Both the position numbers and the translations under genes were made by a program. The notes beneath the pieces are model-generated. The model was not told the DNA's origin. It worked only from the letters and a program-made list of their open reading frames with translations, and made no database searches. 64,000 nucleotides of DNA, from NCBI RefSeq assembly GCF_000718635.1, contig NZ_JOBF01000001.1, forward strand, positions 124,001 to 188,000, read 5' to 3'. Source of the DNA: Streptomyces varsoviensis (GTDB taxonomy: Bacteria; Actinomycetota; Actinomycetes; Streptomycetales; Streptomycetaceae). Below, in pieces: positions 10,693 through 22,344 of the stretch (positions are counted from its first letter, which is position 1; each line of letters opens with the position of its first letter).

Positions 10693-10715
10693 GGAGGGTG
10701 AGGGCGCCGCGGCGC

Positions 10716-11105
10716 TCAGCCGAAGACCGGGCCGGTGTACTTCTCGCCCGGCCCCTGACCGGGCTCGTCCGGCACCACCGACGCCTCGCGGAAGGCGAGC
10801 TGGAGCGACTTGAGGCCGTCGCGCAGCGGGCCGGCGTGGAAGGAGCTGATCTCGGTGGCGCTCGCGGTGACGAGCCCGGCGAGCGCCTGGATCAGCTTGC
10901 GGGCCTCGTCCAGGTCCTTGTGCTTGTCGCCCTCCTCGGCCAGGCCCAGGTTCACGGCGGCGGAGCTCATCAGGTGCACCGCGACGGTGGTGATCACCTC
11001 GACCGCGGGCACGTCCGCGATGTCGCGGGTCATGGCCCCGAAGTCCGGCGCCTCCCCGGCGGGGCCGGGCTCGGCGGGCGTGGGGGCGGGGGTGGCGTCG
11101 CTCAT
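10716..11105 (-). CDS. DUF1844 family protein
   Basis: A 129-residue cytoplasmic protein with the DUF1844 core: VITTVAVHLMSSAAVNLGL followed by DLDEARKLIQALAGLV. The conserved actinobacterial position directly upstream of, and divergent from, infC supports the call. The start is ATG 11105 with GGAAGAA upstream; the longer open frame to 11291 runs through the infC leader and lacks conservation. The Pro/Ala-rich first 20 residues are probably disordered. Function is unknown. Confidence 0.83.
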   Translation of the reverse strand: MSDATPAPTPAEPGPAGEAPDFGAMTRDIADVPAVEVITTVAVHLMSSAAVNLGLAEEGDKHKDLDEARKLIQALAGLVTASATEISSFHAGPLRDGLKSLQLAFREASVVPDEPGQGPGEKYTGPVFG

Positions 11106-11486
11106 GGTGGTTCTTCCGCTTCTTCCTGCTGGACGGTGCGCTCCAGCGTACGGCGCGGCCTCTCGCGCCCGGATGCGGTATCGTGGGTCGTGACCGGCCG
11201 GACACTCATGTGACCGGCCCACAAGTGGAGGCTCCGATCTCCCACCTGACCGACCTCCGGGACGGCAGGTCACCGGTCCGGCAGTGCCCATCGTTCCGTA
11301 CGGACGATGTGGAACCGCCCGATGCGCCCCGCGGTGAAACGCGGCGGTGTTCCGGTTTGTGAGGAGCCCGCCTGTGTCCCGTCCGGGGCGTTTTGCGCGT
11401 CACGAGTAACGATGGGCTGGTCATACCGAAACAGACGTTACGCGGCTGTCCGCCAGGCGGTCGCGTGGTGCAACCGAGGAGGCCCC
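11106..11486 (+). promoter_or_regulatory. infC operon leader / divergent promoter region
   Basis: This 381-base stretch separates the DUF1844 start from the infC start and contains no convincing gene. It should hold the infC promoter and a long 5' leader. The last bases are a strong Shine-Dalgarno (GAGGAGG, 11476-11482) ending 4 bases before the proposed AUC start. I could not identify a known ribosomal-protein leader structure in it. Confidence 0.45.
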
Positions 11487-12107
11487 ATCAGCGCCGAGCC
11501 CCGCATCAACGACCGGATTCGAGTCCCGGAAGTGCGACTCGTCGGTCCCAGCGGCGAGCAGGTAGGCATTGTGCCGCTTGCCAAGGCCCTGGAGCTTGCG
11601 CAGGAGTACGACCTCGACCTCGTCGAGGTGGCGGCGACCGCTCGCCCGCCGGTCTGCAAGCTCATGGACTACGGGAAGTTCAAGTACGAGTCGGCCATGA
11701 AGGCCCGTGAGGCGCGCAAGAACCAGGCGCACACGGTCATCAAGGAGATGAAGCTCCGGCCGAAGATCGACCCGCACGACTATGACACCAAGAAGGGTCA
11801 CGTCGTCCGGTTCCTCAAGCAGGGCGACAAGGTCAAGATCACCATCATGTTCCGTGGTCGCGAGCAGTCCCGGCCGGAGCTCGGCTTCCGCCTGCTGCAG
11901 CGGCTCGCGGAGGACGTCCAGGACCTCGGTTTCGTGGAGTCGAACCCGAAGCAGGACGGCCGGAACATGATCATGGTTCTCGGCCCGCACAAGAAGAAGA
12001 CCGAGGCGATGGCCGAGGCCCGCGAGCTGGCCGACGCCCGCAAGGCGGAGCGTCGCGGCAACGCGCAGCAGGACCAGGCGTCCGCCGAGGAGCCCGCCGA
12101 GGCGTGA
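11487..12107 (+). CDS. infC: Translation initiation factor IF-3 (apparent AUC start)
   Basis: IF-3 binds the 30S subunit, discriminates against non-canonical initiation and prevents premature 50S joining. The product has both domains: the N-domain ([20 protein letters not shown]) with the helical linker [10 protein letters not shown], and the C-domain ([17 protein letters not shown] through [14 protein letters not shown]). Family similarity begins at [10 protein letters not shown]. The codon there is ATC with GGAGG just upstream; the nearest in-frame ATG is 75 bases earlier (11412) with no ribosome site. E. coli infC uses AUU for autoregulation, so a rare start is expected. The tail after about 185 is low-complexity ([13 protein letters not shown]). 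First gene of infC-rpmI-rplT. Confidence 0.95.
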   Translation: MSAEPRINDRIRVPEVRLVGPSGEQVGIVPLAKALELAQEYDLDLVEVAATARPPVCKLMDYGKFKYESAMKAREARKNQAHTVIKEMKLRPKIDPHDYDTKKGHVVRFLKQGDKVKITIMFRGREQSRPELGFRLLQRLAEDVQDLGFVESNPKQDGRNMIMVLGPHKKKTEAMAEARELADARKAERRGNAQQDQASAEEPAEA

Positions 12108-12233
12108 GGCGGGGGCCGAGCGCCCCGGCCGTGCCGGGGCAGCGGCCCCGCACACCGACCGAAACACCTGACGCTCCCGCACGCCGGCCCGCCGCCGGCC
12201 CAGGGAGCGCCACCGACGAGGAGAGTACGGCGC

Positions 12234-12428
12234 ATGCCGAAGAACAAGACGCACAGCGGTGCCAGCAAGCGCTTCAAGGTCACCGGCTCCGGCAAGGTGA
12301 TGCGGGAGCGCGCCGGCAAGCGCCACCTGCTTGAGCACAAGTCGTCCAAGCTGACGCGTCGCCTCACCGGCAACGCCGAGATGGCCCCGGGCGACGCCAA
12401 GAAGATCAAGAAGCTTCTCGGCAAGTGA
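12234..12428 (+). CDS. rpmI: 50S ribosomal protein bL35
   Basis: A 64-residue, strongly basic protein with the L35 signature [20 protein letters not shown] at its N-terminus and [14 protein letters not shown] in the middle. It lies between infC and rplT as in nearly all bacteria. ATG 12234 has GAGGAGAG upstream. The 126-base gap after infC contains no gene; the three genes are expected to be one transcript. Confidence 0.98.
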   Translation: MPKNKTHSGASKRFKVTGSGKVMRERAGKRHLLEHKSSKLTRRLTGNAEMAPGDAKKIKKLLGK

Positions 12429-12530
12429 CCCGCGCGCCCCGCGAGGGGGCGCGCAGGGTCGAACACCGGGACCTATTCGTTTTCGGGCCGCGTGAGAGAC
12501 GACCGCGGCCCCGCTACAAGGAGTTAACAA

Positions 12531-12914
12531 GTGGCACGCGTCAAGCGGGCAGTCAACGCCCACAAGAAGCGCCGGGCGATCCTGGAGCAGGCCAGCGGCT
12601 ACCGGGGCCAGCGCTCGCGCCTGTACCGCAAGGCCAAGGAGCAGGTCACCCACTCCCTGGTCTACAACTACAACGACCGCAAGAAGCGCAAGGGCGACTT
12701 CCGCCAGCTCTGGATCCAGCGCATCAACGCCGCGGCCCGCCAGAACGGCATGACGTACAACCGCCTCATCCAGGGTCTGAAGGCCGCCAACATCGAGGTG
12801 GACCGCAAGATGCTGGCCGAGCTCGCGGTCAACGACGCCAACGCGTTCGCCGCCCTCGTCGAGGTCGCCCAGAAGGCGCTGCCCAGCGACGTCAACGCCC
12901 CGAAGGCCGCCTGA
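12531..12914 (+). CDS. rplT: 50S ribosomal protein bL20
   Basis: A 127-residue basic protein with the L20 signatures [14 protein letters not shown] at the start, [18 protein letters not shown] next, and the globular part [25 protein letters not shown]20 is needed early in 50S assembly and in many bacteria represses its own operon. GTG 12531 follows AAGGAGTTAACAA. It is the last gene of the infC operon, ending at a strong hairpin. Confidence 0.98.
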   Translation: MARVKRAVNAHKKRRAILEQASGYRGQRSRLYRKAKEQVTHSLVYNYNDRKKRKGDFRQLWIQRINAAARQNGMTYNRLIQGLKAANIEVDRKMLAELAVNDANAFAALVEVAQKALPSDVNAPKAA

Positions 12915-12974
12915 ACAGCGCCCTCAGGCACGTCGCAGCACGTTGCAGTTGAGCAGAGCAGCACGCTGAACTGA

Positions 12975-13006
12975 GCGGACCCGCAGGCCCCGGCCTGCGG
13001 GTCCGC
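12975..13006 (+). terminator. Perfect hairpin terminator of the infC-rpmI-rplT operon
   Basis: Fifteen bases at 12975-12989 are perfectly complementary to 12992-13006, 60 bases past the rplT stop. No T-tract follows, as is usual in Streptomyces. Confidence 0.85.
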
Positions 13007-13072
13007 TGCTGTCTGCCCCCGCCGAGCCCCCGATCACCACTCGCCGCCGCACGAAGAAGTGAGCCGCCGCCC

Positions 13073-13927
<855 letters not shown>

Positions 13928-13966
13928 TAGGGTTGCCCCTCTGGGGGCCCGAGAGGGGGTGCGGCG

Positions 13967-15157
13967 ATGGATGTCAGGACCTCCGGCGGCGGCGCGGCCG
14001 GCGCCGCCTGCCCGCCCGTCGCCCGCGGCGCCCGCCAGGACCCCGGCGACGGCCTCCCCGACGGCCTCACAGCGCTGGGCCTCGACCCCGACGACCTGCC
14101 GGACGGGCTGGTCGTCGCGGACGAGACCGGCAAGGTCACCTGCTTCAACGCGGCCGCCGCGCGGATCACCGCGGTGCCGCCCGCCGAGGCCATCGGCCGG
14201 CCGCTGGAGTGCGCGCTGCCGCTCGAAGACCTCGAAGGCCGCCGCTGGTGGGCGCTGACCGATCCGTACGGCGGCCTCGCCATCCGCGCGGGGCAGCCCG
14301 AGCGGAATCTGCTGCTGCCCGGCGGCCGCGAGGTCCTGGTCTCCGCCCGGTACGTACGCGACCGGCCCGCGGGCCCCGTGCGCCGGCTGGTCGTGCAACT
14401 GCGCGGCACGGAGGCGCGCCGCCGCACCGAGCGCAGCCACGCCGAGCTGATCGCCACCGTCGCCCATGAGCTGCGCTCCCCGCTGACATCGGTCAAGGGG
14501 TTCACGGCGACGCTGCTCGCCAAGTGGGAGCGGTTCACGGACGACCAGAAGCGGCTGATGCTGGAGACCGTCGACGCCGACGCCAACCGCGTGACCCGGC
14601 TCATCGCCGAGCTCCTGGACATCTCCCGGATCGACTCCGGCCGGCTGGAGGTGCGCAAGCAGCCCGTCGACATCGCCGCCGCCGTGCGCCGGCACGTACA
14701 GGCGCACACCACGGCGGGCCAGCGCACCGACCGGTTCCTGATCCGGGTCCGGGAGCCGCTGCCCGCGCTCTGGGCGGACCCCGACAAGATCGACCAGGTG
14801 CTCGGCAACCTGCTGGAAAATGCCGTGCGGCACGGTGAGGGAACGGTCACGATAGAGGTGTCACCAGTGCCGGCGCGGGTTTGTGCGGACAGTGCGGATC
14901 ATTCCGTCGGACCCGCCGTGGAGAGGACAGCGGTCACCGTGAGCGATGAGGGCCCCGGCATCCCCGACGAGTCGGTGGGCCGCGTCTTCACCCGCTTCTG
15001 GCGCGGCAGCAAGCGCGGCGGCACGGGGCTCGGGCTCTACATCGTCAAGGGCATCGTCGAGGCGCACGGCGGCTCGATCACGGTCGGCCGGGCGCGCGGC
15101 GGCGGCGCGGAGTTCCGATTTACCCTGCCCGTCGGCGCCCCGGCCTTCCTGGCCTGA
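13967..15157 (+). CDS. Soluble PAS-type sensor histidine kinase (orphan)
   Basis: A 396-residue kinase without membrane helices. A PAS-like domain occupies about 45-130 (VVADETGKVTCFNAAAARI). The HisKA domain has phospho-acceptor His167 in AHELRSPLTSVKGF. The HATPase domain has the N box NLLENAVRHG, G1 DEGPGIP and G2 GGTGLGLYIVKGIVEAHGG. No response regulator gene lies next to it, so its partner is elsewhere. It sits between the rRNA methyltransferase (39-base gap) and pheS, a conserved position. The PAS ligand is unknown. Charge and Gly/Ala composition of the first 40 residues suggest disorder. Confidence 0.92.
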   Translation: MDVRTSGGGAAGAACPPVARGARQDPGDGLPDGLTALGLDPDDLPDGLVVADETGKVTCFNAAAARITAVPPAEAIGRPLECALPLEDLEGRRWWALTDPYGGLAIRAGQPERNLLLPGGREVLVSARYVRDRPAGPVRRLVVQLRGTEARRRTERSHAELIATVAHELRSPLTSVKGFTATLLAKWERFTDDQKRLMLETVDADANRVTRLIAELLDISRIDSGRLEVRKQPVDIAAAVRRHVQAHTTAGQRTDRFLIRVREPLPALWADPDKIDQVLGNLLENAVRHGEGTVTIEVSPVPARVCADSADHSVGPAVERTAVTVSDEGPGIPDESVGRVFTRFWRGSKRGGTGLGLYIVKGIVEAHGGSITVGRARGGGAEFRFTLPVGAPAFLA

Positions 15158-15236
15158 GCGGCCCACGGGCTCACCCTCCAGCAGCGCCCTTTAGACTCGA
15201 CCTTTGGCACCTTTGGCATCAATGTCGTCGGGCTAA

Positions 15237-16462
<1,226 letters not shown>

Positions 16463-16463
<1 letters not shown>

Positions 16464-18991
16464 TGCGAATCCCGCTTTCCTGGCTGCGCGAGTACGTCGA
16501 CCTGCCGGCCGCCGAGACCGGCCGCGACGTGCAGGCGAGGCTCGTCGCCACGGGCCTTGAGGTCGAGACGGTCGAACAGCTCGGCGCCGGCCTCAAGGGC
16601 CCCCTGGTCGTCGGCAAGGTCCTGACCATCGAGGAGCTGGAGGGGTTCAAGAAGCCCATCCGCTTCTGCACGGTCGACGTCGGCACGGCCAACGGCACCG
16701 GCGAGCCACAGGAGATCGTCTGCGGCGCCCGCAACTTCGCCGTCGGCGACAAGGTCGTCGTGGTGCTGCCCGGCGCCGTGCTGCCCGGCGACTTCAAGAT
16801 CGCCGCGCGTAAGACGTACGGCAAGGTCTCGCACGGCATGATCTGCTCCGGCGACGAGCTGGGCATGGGCGACGACGGCAGCGGGGGCATTATCGTGCTG
16901 CCGCCCGAGTACGAGGTCGGCACCGACGCCATCGCGCTGCTCGAACTGGTCGACGAGGTCCTGGACATCGCCGTCACCGCCAACCGCGGCGACTGCCTGT
17001 CGATGCGCGGCGTCGCCCGCGAGGCCGCGATCGCCTACGGGCTGCCGCTGCGCGACCCGGCCCTCCTCGACGTGCCGCCGCCCAACTCCTACGGCTACCT
17101 CGTCGGCGTCTCGGACCCGGCCGGCTGCGACCGCTTCACCGCGCGCACCGTCACCGGGCTCGACCCCGACGCCCGGTCCCCGATCTGGCTCCAGCGCCGC
17201 CTCCAGAAGGCCGGCATGCGCCCGATCTCGCTCGCCGTCGACGTCACCAACTACGTGATGCTCGAACTCGGCCAGCCGCTGCACGCCTACGACCGGTCCC
17301 GCCTCGACGGGCCGATCGGCGTGCGCCGCGCCCAGCAGGGCGAGAAGCTCACCACCCTCGACGGCGCCCAGCGGGTCCTGGACGCCGAGGACCTCGTCAT
17401 CACTGACAACAGCGGCCCCATCGGGCTCGCCGGCGTCATGGGCGGGGCCGACACCGAGATCGCCGATGTCACCCGCGACCCGGAGACCGGCGAGAGCAGG
17501 GGCACCACCGACATCGTGGTGGAGGCCGCGCACTTCGACGCGGTCTCCATCGCCCGTACGGCCCGCCGCCACAAGCTGTCCTCCGAGGCGGCCAAGCGCT
17601 TCGAGCGCGGCGTCGACCCGAACGCCGCGTCGGCGGCCGCCCAGCGCACCGTCGACCTGCTGGTGCTGCTCGCGGGCGGCACCGCCGAGGCCGGCGTCAC
17701 CGAGGTCGTCGCGCCCAGCGGCCCCCGCACCATCAGCGTCTCCGCGGACCACCCCGACCGGGTGGCGGGCGTCGAGTACGGCCGGGAGACCGTCGTGCGC
17801 CGCCTCCAGGAGGTCGGCTGCGACGTGTACGGGCAGGACGAGCTGGTCGTCACCGTGCCGAGCTGGCGGCCCGACCTCGCCGACCCGAACGACCTCGCCG
17901 AGGAGGTCATCCGGCTGGAGGGCTACGAGAACCTGCCGTCCACGCTGCCCCAGCCGCCCGCCGGGCGCGGGCTGACCGAGCGGCAGCGGCTGCGCCGCCG
18001 GATCGGCCGCGCGCTGGCCGGCGCCGGCTACGTCGAGGCGCTGAACTACCCCTTCCTGAGCGAGGACGTCTTCGACCAACTGGGGCTGGCGTCCGACGAC
18101 CCGCGCCGCACCGTGGTGCGGCTGGTCAACCCGCTCTCCGAGAGCGAGCCGGCGCTGCGCACCACGCTGCTGCCGGGGCTGCTCACCGCCCTGCGCCGCA
18201 ACGACGGCCGCGGCGACCACGACCTCGCGCTCTTCGAGACCGGCCTGGTCTTCCGGCCCACCGGCCACGAGGCGCCCGCGGTCCGGCTGCCCGTCGACCG
18301 CCGCCCCACCGACGAGGAGATCGCCGCCCTGAACGCGGCGCTGCCCGCGCAGCCGCGCCGGGTCGCCGTCGTGCTCGCCGGGGCGCGCGAGCAGGCCGGC
18401 TGGTGGGGCAAGGGCCGCCCCGCGACATGGGCGGACGCCGTCGAGGCGGGCCGTACGGTCGCCCGTGAGGCGGGCGTCGAGCTGATCGTCCGTCAGGACC
18501 AGCACGCGCCGTTCCACCCGGGCCGCTGCGCCGCGCTGCTCGCCCTCGTGGACGGCGCGGAGGTGCTCGTCGGCAACGCCGGTGAGCTGCACCCCCGCGT
18601 GGTCAAGGCGCTGGGCCTGCCCGAGCGCACCTGCGCGATGGAGATCGATCTGGACCGCCTGGAGCCGGCCGGCACGGGCGCGGTGCGCGCCCCGCGCGTC
18701 TCCACCTTCCCGGTGGCCACGCAGGACGTCGCGCTGGTCGTCGACGGCGAGGTCGCCGCGGCCGACGTCGAGTCGGCACTGCGCGCGGGCGCGGGCGAAC
18801 TCCTCGAATCGCTGCGGCTGTTCGACGTCTTCACCGGCGAGCAGCTCGGCGAGGGCAAGAAGTCCCTGGCCTACGCGCTGCGCTTCCGCGCCGCGGACCG
18901 CACCCTGACCGCCGAGGAGGCCACCGCCGCGCGCGACGCGGCCGTCGCCTCGGCGCGGGAGCGGACGGGCGCGGTGCTGCGCGGGGCGTGA
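16463..18991 (+). CDS. pheT: Phenylalanyl-tRNA synthetase beta subunit
   Basis: An 842-residue protein with the full bacterial PheT layout: an OB-fold tRNA-binding EMAP-like domain near 45-155 ([20 protein letters not shown]), the B3/B4 editing domain around 210-390 that hydrolyses Tyr-tRNA(Phe), the B5 DNA-binding-like domain near 400-480, the inactive synthetase-like core, and the C-terminal anticodon-binding FDX-ACB domain ([20 protein letters not shown] and [18 protein letters not shown]). It is full length and starts on the overlapping base of the pheS stop. Confidence 0.98.
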
Positions 18992-19033
18992 TACCGCCCG
19001 GGCCGTACGGCTGATGCGGTTGGCATGTGTTGT

Positions 19034-19067
19034 GAGGGGCGCACCCGGTTCGCCGGGGGCGCCCCTC
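19034..19067 (+). terminator. Hairpin terminator after pheST with UUCG loop
   Basis: GAGGGGCGC (19034-19042) pairs with GCGCCCCTC (19059-19067); an inner CCCGG/CCGGG stem closes a TTCG tetraloop, with one A-G mismatch between the two stems. It lies 42 bases past pheT. Confidence 0.8.
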
Positions 19068-19131
19068 GCGCGTGGGCCGCGCCGCCCTCCGGAACGCGCG
19101 GTGTGCCGTGCGCGCGAGGCGGCTCGTACAG

Positions 19132-19156
19132 CTCACCCGATCGGGTGAGATATATA
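19132..19156 (+). promoter_or_regulatory. 18-bp perfect palindrome next to a TATATA box
   Basis: CTCACCCGATCGGGTGAG (19132-19149) is a perfect palindrome directly followed by an AT-rich ATATATAC, a plausible -10 region. The next gene on this strand starts at 19464, so the transcript would have a leader of about 300 bases. The rest of 18992-19463 contains the pheT terminator, a small hairpin (TCCGTCC...GGACGGA, about 19267-19286) and no convincing gene. Confidence 0.5.
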
Positions 19157-19463
19157 CGCCAAGTGGTCACATGGGCGCGTACGGTCGCAAGAATCGTGCG
19201 GGTCGTCCTGGCCCGCATCGGGCTGAACCATCGGTCTTCCAGGCCCTGTCGTCGAACCCCCGTCATCCGTCCGAAGGAAGGACGGACCCACGGCGAACGG
19301 CGCGCGCTCTCGCAAGGCGGAGGCTCATCCCCGTACGGCACGTGCGGGGGCGAACCCGAGACCGCGGCGGAGGCGCGCGCCGGGCGCCGCGGGGCATACG
19401 GAGGCCCGGCGCGGGGACCCGAGTCCGGGGCGACCGCATCATTGGCTGCCAGGGGGGCCGACC

Positions 19464-20678
19464 ATGATCGGGACAGGAACGGCGACCGGCGCACGGCCGG
19501 CGGCGCGGCGCCGCCGCTGGTGGTCCGCGCTGCCCGGCCTGTGGGTGCTGGGCGTCCTCGGCTGGGCGCTGCTCGACCCGTCCGGCGCGCAACCCGTCCA
19601 ATTCCTCGCCGTCGCCCCCGCCCTCGCCTGCGCGGGCACCGGCCGCCGGCTCTGCCTGCTCCTCGGCGCGGCCTGCGTGCTGCTCGCCCTGGTGCCGCTG
19701 GGGCCCGTCGGCGGCGGCGAACTGATCGGCCGGCTGGGCGCCTGCTCCGCCATCCTCGCCGTCGTCACCGCCGGCGCCCTGGCCACCGCCCGCCGCCGGC
19801 GGCTGACCCTGGAGCTGGCCCGCGCCCGCGAGGTCGCCGCCACCGCGCAGGAGGCGCTGCTGCGCAGCCCGCCGCCGCGGCTCGACGGGCTGGCGCTCGC
19901 GGCCGGCCATCTCTCCGCCAGCGAAGGGGCGTTGATCGGCGGCGACCTCTACGCGGCGCTCGCCACCCCCTACGGCGTGCGCGTCGTCATGGGCGACGTG
20001 CGCGGCCATGGCCTCACCGCGCTCGGCACCGTCGCCGCGATGCTCGGCAGCTTCCGCGAGGCCGCGCACTACGAGCCCGAACTCGGCGGCGTGCTGCGCC
20101 GGTTGGAGCGCGCCCTCCAGCGGCACCTGCGGGAGCGGGCGCGGGCCGAGCACCCGGCGGCGGGCGGCGAGGCGGACCACCTGGCCGCCGAGGAGTTCGT
20201 GACCGTCCTGCTGCTGGAGGTCCGCCCGGACGGCGAGGTCGCCGCCCTCAACTGCGGGCACCCCTGGCCGTACCGGCTGCACGCCCGGCCCGGCGGCGCC
20301 GGCCGCGTCACCGTCGAGACCATGGGGGAGACCCTGCCGCCGCTCGGCATGTTCCCGCTCCCCGCCGAACTGCCCGCCGCCGGCGCCGCGCCGCTGCCGA
20401 CCGGCGACGCGCTCGTCCTGCACACCGACGGCGTGGAGGACGCCCGCGACGCGACGGGCCGGTTCTTCCCCCTCGGCCCCGCCCTCGCCCGCGCCGCGCG
20501 CGGCGCGCCCATCGTCCCGGCGGACGTCATCACGGGCGTACGGGCCGCGCTGCTGCGGCACACCGGCGGCAGGCTCGCCGACGACGCCGCCCTCCTCGTG
20601 GTCCGCAACGACCGGCAGCGGGTGCCCACCGGCTCCGGAGTGGTCCACCTCGCCGGCACCGGCCGGTGCGGCGGCTGA
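19464..20678 (+). CDS. Membrane SpoIIE-type PP2C Ser/Thr phosphatase
   Basis: A 404-residue protein with about four N-terminal membrane helices (residues about 20-110, for example LWVLGVLGWALLD and AILAVVTAGALATA), a short linker helix, and a cytoplasmic SpoIIE/PP2C domain. Metal-binding Asp motifs are present: GALIGGDLYAA, VVMGDVRGHGLTALGT and LVLHTDGVEDARD. Such phosphatases typically act on anti-sigma-factor antagonists or other partner-switch proteins; none is encoded nearby. ATG 19464 has a G-rich site upstream. The C-terminal 20 residues are not part of the fold. Confidence 0.9.
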   Translation: MIGTGTATGARPAARRRRWWSALPGLWVLGVLGWALLDPSGAQPVQFLAVAPALACAGTGRRLCLLLGAACVLLALVPLGPVGGGELIGRLGACSAILAVVTAGALATARRRRLTLELARAREVAATAQEALLRSPPPRLDGLALAAGHLSASEGALIGGDLYAALATPYGVRVVMGDVRGHGLTALGTVAAMLGSFREAAHYEPELGGVLRRLERALQRHLRERARAEHPAAGGEADHLAAEEFVTVLLLEVRPDGEVAALNCGHPWPYRLHARPGGAGRVTVETMGETLPPLGMFPLPAELPAAGAAPLPTGDALVLHTDGVEDARDATGRFFPLGPALARAARGAPIVPADVITGVRAALLRHTGGRLADDAALLVVRNDRQRVPTGSGVVHLAGTGRCGG

Positions 20679-20720
20679 CGCGCACCGCCCGCCGCACGGC
20701 GACATATTCCATCGGAAAAA

Positions 20721-20755
20721 CTTCACACCCGGTGCGAAGACCGCTCGTTTACGCT
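20721..20755 (+). promoter_or_regulatory. Inverted repeat and candidate -10 upstream of the NsdA-like gene
   Basis: CTTCACACC-C-GGTGCGAAG (20721-20739) is a 9-base inverted repeat with one mismatch, followed at 20750-20755 by TACGCT, a typical Streptomyces -10. The operator would overlap the -35 region. The gene-free stretch is 20679-20959, with nothing else visible. Confidence 0.45.
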
Positions 20756-20959
20756 GTCCTCACCGAGCGGATCGACAGGGCGCGTCGGCTCCTCCCCCTC
20801 GTGTACGAACGGACCCCGCACCCGGCCGCCGCGGCTTGACGCGGCCGCCGGTCCCTGCCGCACCCCGGTGGACGGCGGAGCGCTGCCGCGCCCTCGCGGC
20901 CCCCCGGAAACCGCTCGCCCCGCCCGGCCCGGCGGCCGGGGCCCCGAGAGGAGGGCAGG

Positions 20960-22297
20960 ATGGAGCCCAACGCACTGCTCGACGCACTACTGGACGAGGC
21001 GGGCATCTCGCACGCCGGTCTGGCCGCCCACGTCAACGCGGCGGGCCGGAACCGGGGGCTGTCGCTGCGCTACGAACACACCGCCGTGGCACGGTGGTTG
21101 AAGGGCCAGCGGCCGCGCGGCCAGGTGCCCGACCTGATCTGCGAGGTGCTCGGCGAGCGGCTGCACCGCGCGCTGACCCTCGACGACATCGGGCTCGGCA
21201 CCCCCGGCAGCCCGCGCGCCCCCAGCACCCCGCTCTCCGGCTTCGTGGAGCGCGCCACCGCGCTGTGGCGCTCCGACGAACAGCAGCGGCCGCACGTCGT
21301 CAGCGCGCCGGCCGTCACCGGCACCCCGGCCGTCATTCCCGTCTGGGAGTGGGAGAACCCGCCCGAGGACTCGGACGTCTCCCGGCACGGGCTGACCCGC
21401 GTCACCATGGCCGACATCGAGATGCTGCGGGCGGCCCGCGCCCATTACGAACAGATGTACCGCAAGACCGGCGGCGTCGCGACGCGCGCCCGCGTCGTGG
21501 GCTTCCTCAACTTCGAGACGGCGCCGCTGCTGCGCGGCAGCTACACCGATGCCACCGGCCGCCAACTGCACCGGGCGACCGGCGGGTTGGTCGCCGTCGC
21601 CGGCATCTGCGCGTACGACTCCGACGCGCACGGACTCGCGCAGCGCTACTTCCACCAGGCGCTGCGGCTCGCCAAGGCCAGCGGGGACCGCGGGCTCGGC
21701 GCGTACGTGGTCGCCCTGCTCGTCAATCAGGCTCTGTTCCTGCGTGAGTACCGGCAAGGGGTGGCCTTCGCGGAGTCGGCGCTGCGGGCCGTCGGGGCGC
21801 ACATCACCCCGGCGCTCGCCGCGGATCTGTACGCGATGCAGGCCAAGGCGTACGCCCGGCTCGGCGACGGAGCCGGGGCGCTCGCCTGCATCCGGCGCGC
21901 CGAGTCCGCCGCCGAGCGCATCCGCCCCGGCCAGGAGCCCGTCGAGACCGGGTACGTACAGCCCGGTCTGGTCAATGTGCAGGTCGCCGAGGCCCTCCTC
22001 AGCCTCGGCGACCTCGAACCCGCCCGGGTCCACGCGGATCAGGCGGTCGACTCCCCGGCCCACGACCGGGGCCGTGTGCACCGGCTCGCCATGCTCACGC
22101 ACATCGAACTGCGTCAAGGAGACGCGGACAAGGCGGTGGCCACCGCCAGGGAGATGACCGAGCAGGCACGCGGAATGGAATCACAACGGCTGAGGGACCG
22201 GCTGAGGGCGGTGCGCGAGCACCTGATCGAGAGCGGGTGCGCGGCGACGGCCGAGGCCGCCGAAATGATCGACGGGGCGCTGCGCGTGCCCCTGTGA
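20960..22297 (+). CDS. NsdA-like regulatory protein with helical-repeat (TPR-like) domain
   Basis: A 445-residue cytoplasmic protein. The N-terminus (EPNALLDALLDEAGISHAGL followed by NRGLSLRYEHTAVARWLKG) matches the start of Streptomyces NsdA-type regulators, which negatively affect sporulation and antibiotic production; it may be a degenerate HTH. From about 200 to the end there are TPR-like helical pairs (YFHQALRLAKASGDRGLGAY and YAMQAKAYARLGDGAGALAC). GAGAGGAGGGCAGG precedes ATG 20960. The family assignment is from recall of the N-terminal motif. No partner gene is adjacent. Confidence 0.8.
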   Translation: MEPNALLDALLDEAGISHAGLAAHVNAAGRNRGLSLRYEHTAVARWLKGQRPRGQVPDLICEVLGERLHRALTLDDIGLGTPGSPRAPSTPLSGFVERATALWRSDEQQRPHVVSAPAVTGTPAVIPVWEWENPPEDSDVSRHGLTRVTMADIEMLRAARAHYEQMYRKTGGVATRARVVGFLNFETAPLLRGSYTDATGRQLHRATGGLVAVAGICAYDSDAHGLAQRYFHQALRLAKASGDRGLGAYVVALLVNQALFLREYRQGVAFAESALRAVGAHITPALAADLYAMQAKAYARLGDGAGALACIRRAESAAERIRPGQEPVETGYVQPGLVNVQVAEALLSLGDLEPARVHADQAVDSPAHDRGRVHRLAMLTHIELRQGDADKAVATAREMTEQARGMESQRLRDRLRAVREHLIESGCAATAEAAEMIDGALRVPL

Positions 22298-22344
22298 GGG
22301 CCATGCCGGGCAGGTGGCCACCTTGACCGGAAGGTGGCACACAC

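Noticed and set aside
19072..19467. Open frame of 131 codons ending in an ATGA overlap with the SpoIIE phosphatase gene
   Set aside because: Third-position GC is clearly lower than in real genes here, the product is Arg/Gly-rich without structure, and the start lies in the pheT terminator; the overlap is probably chance.
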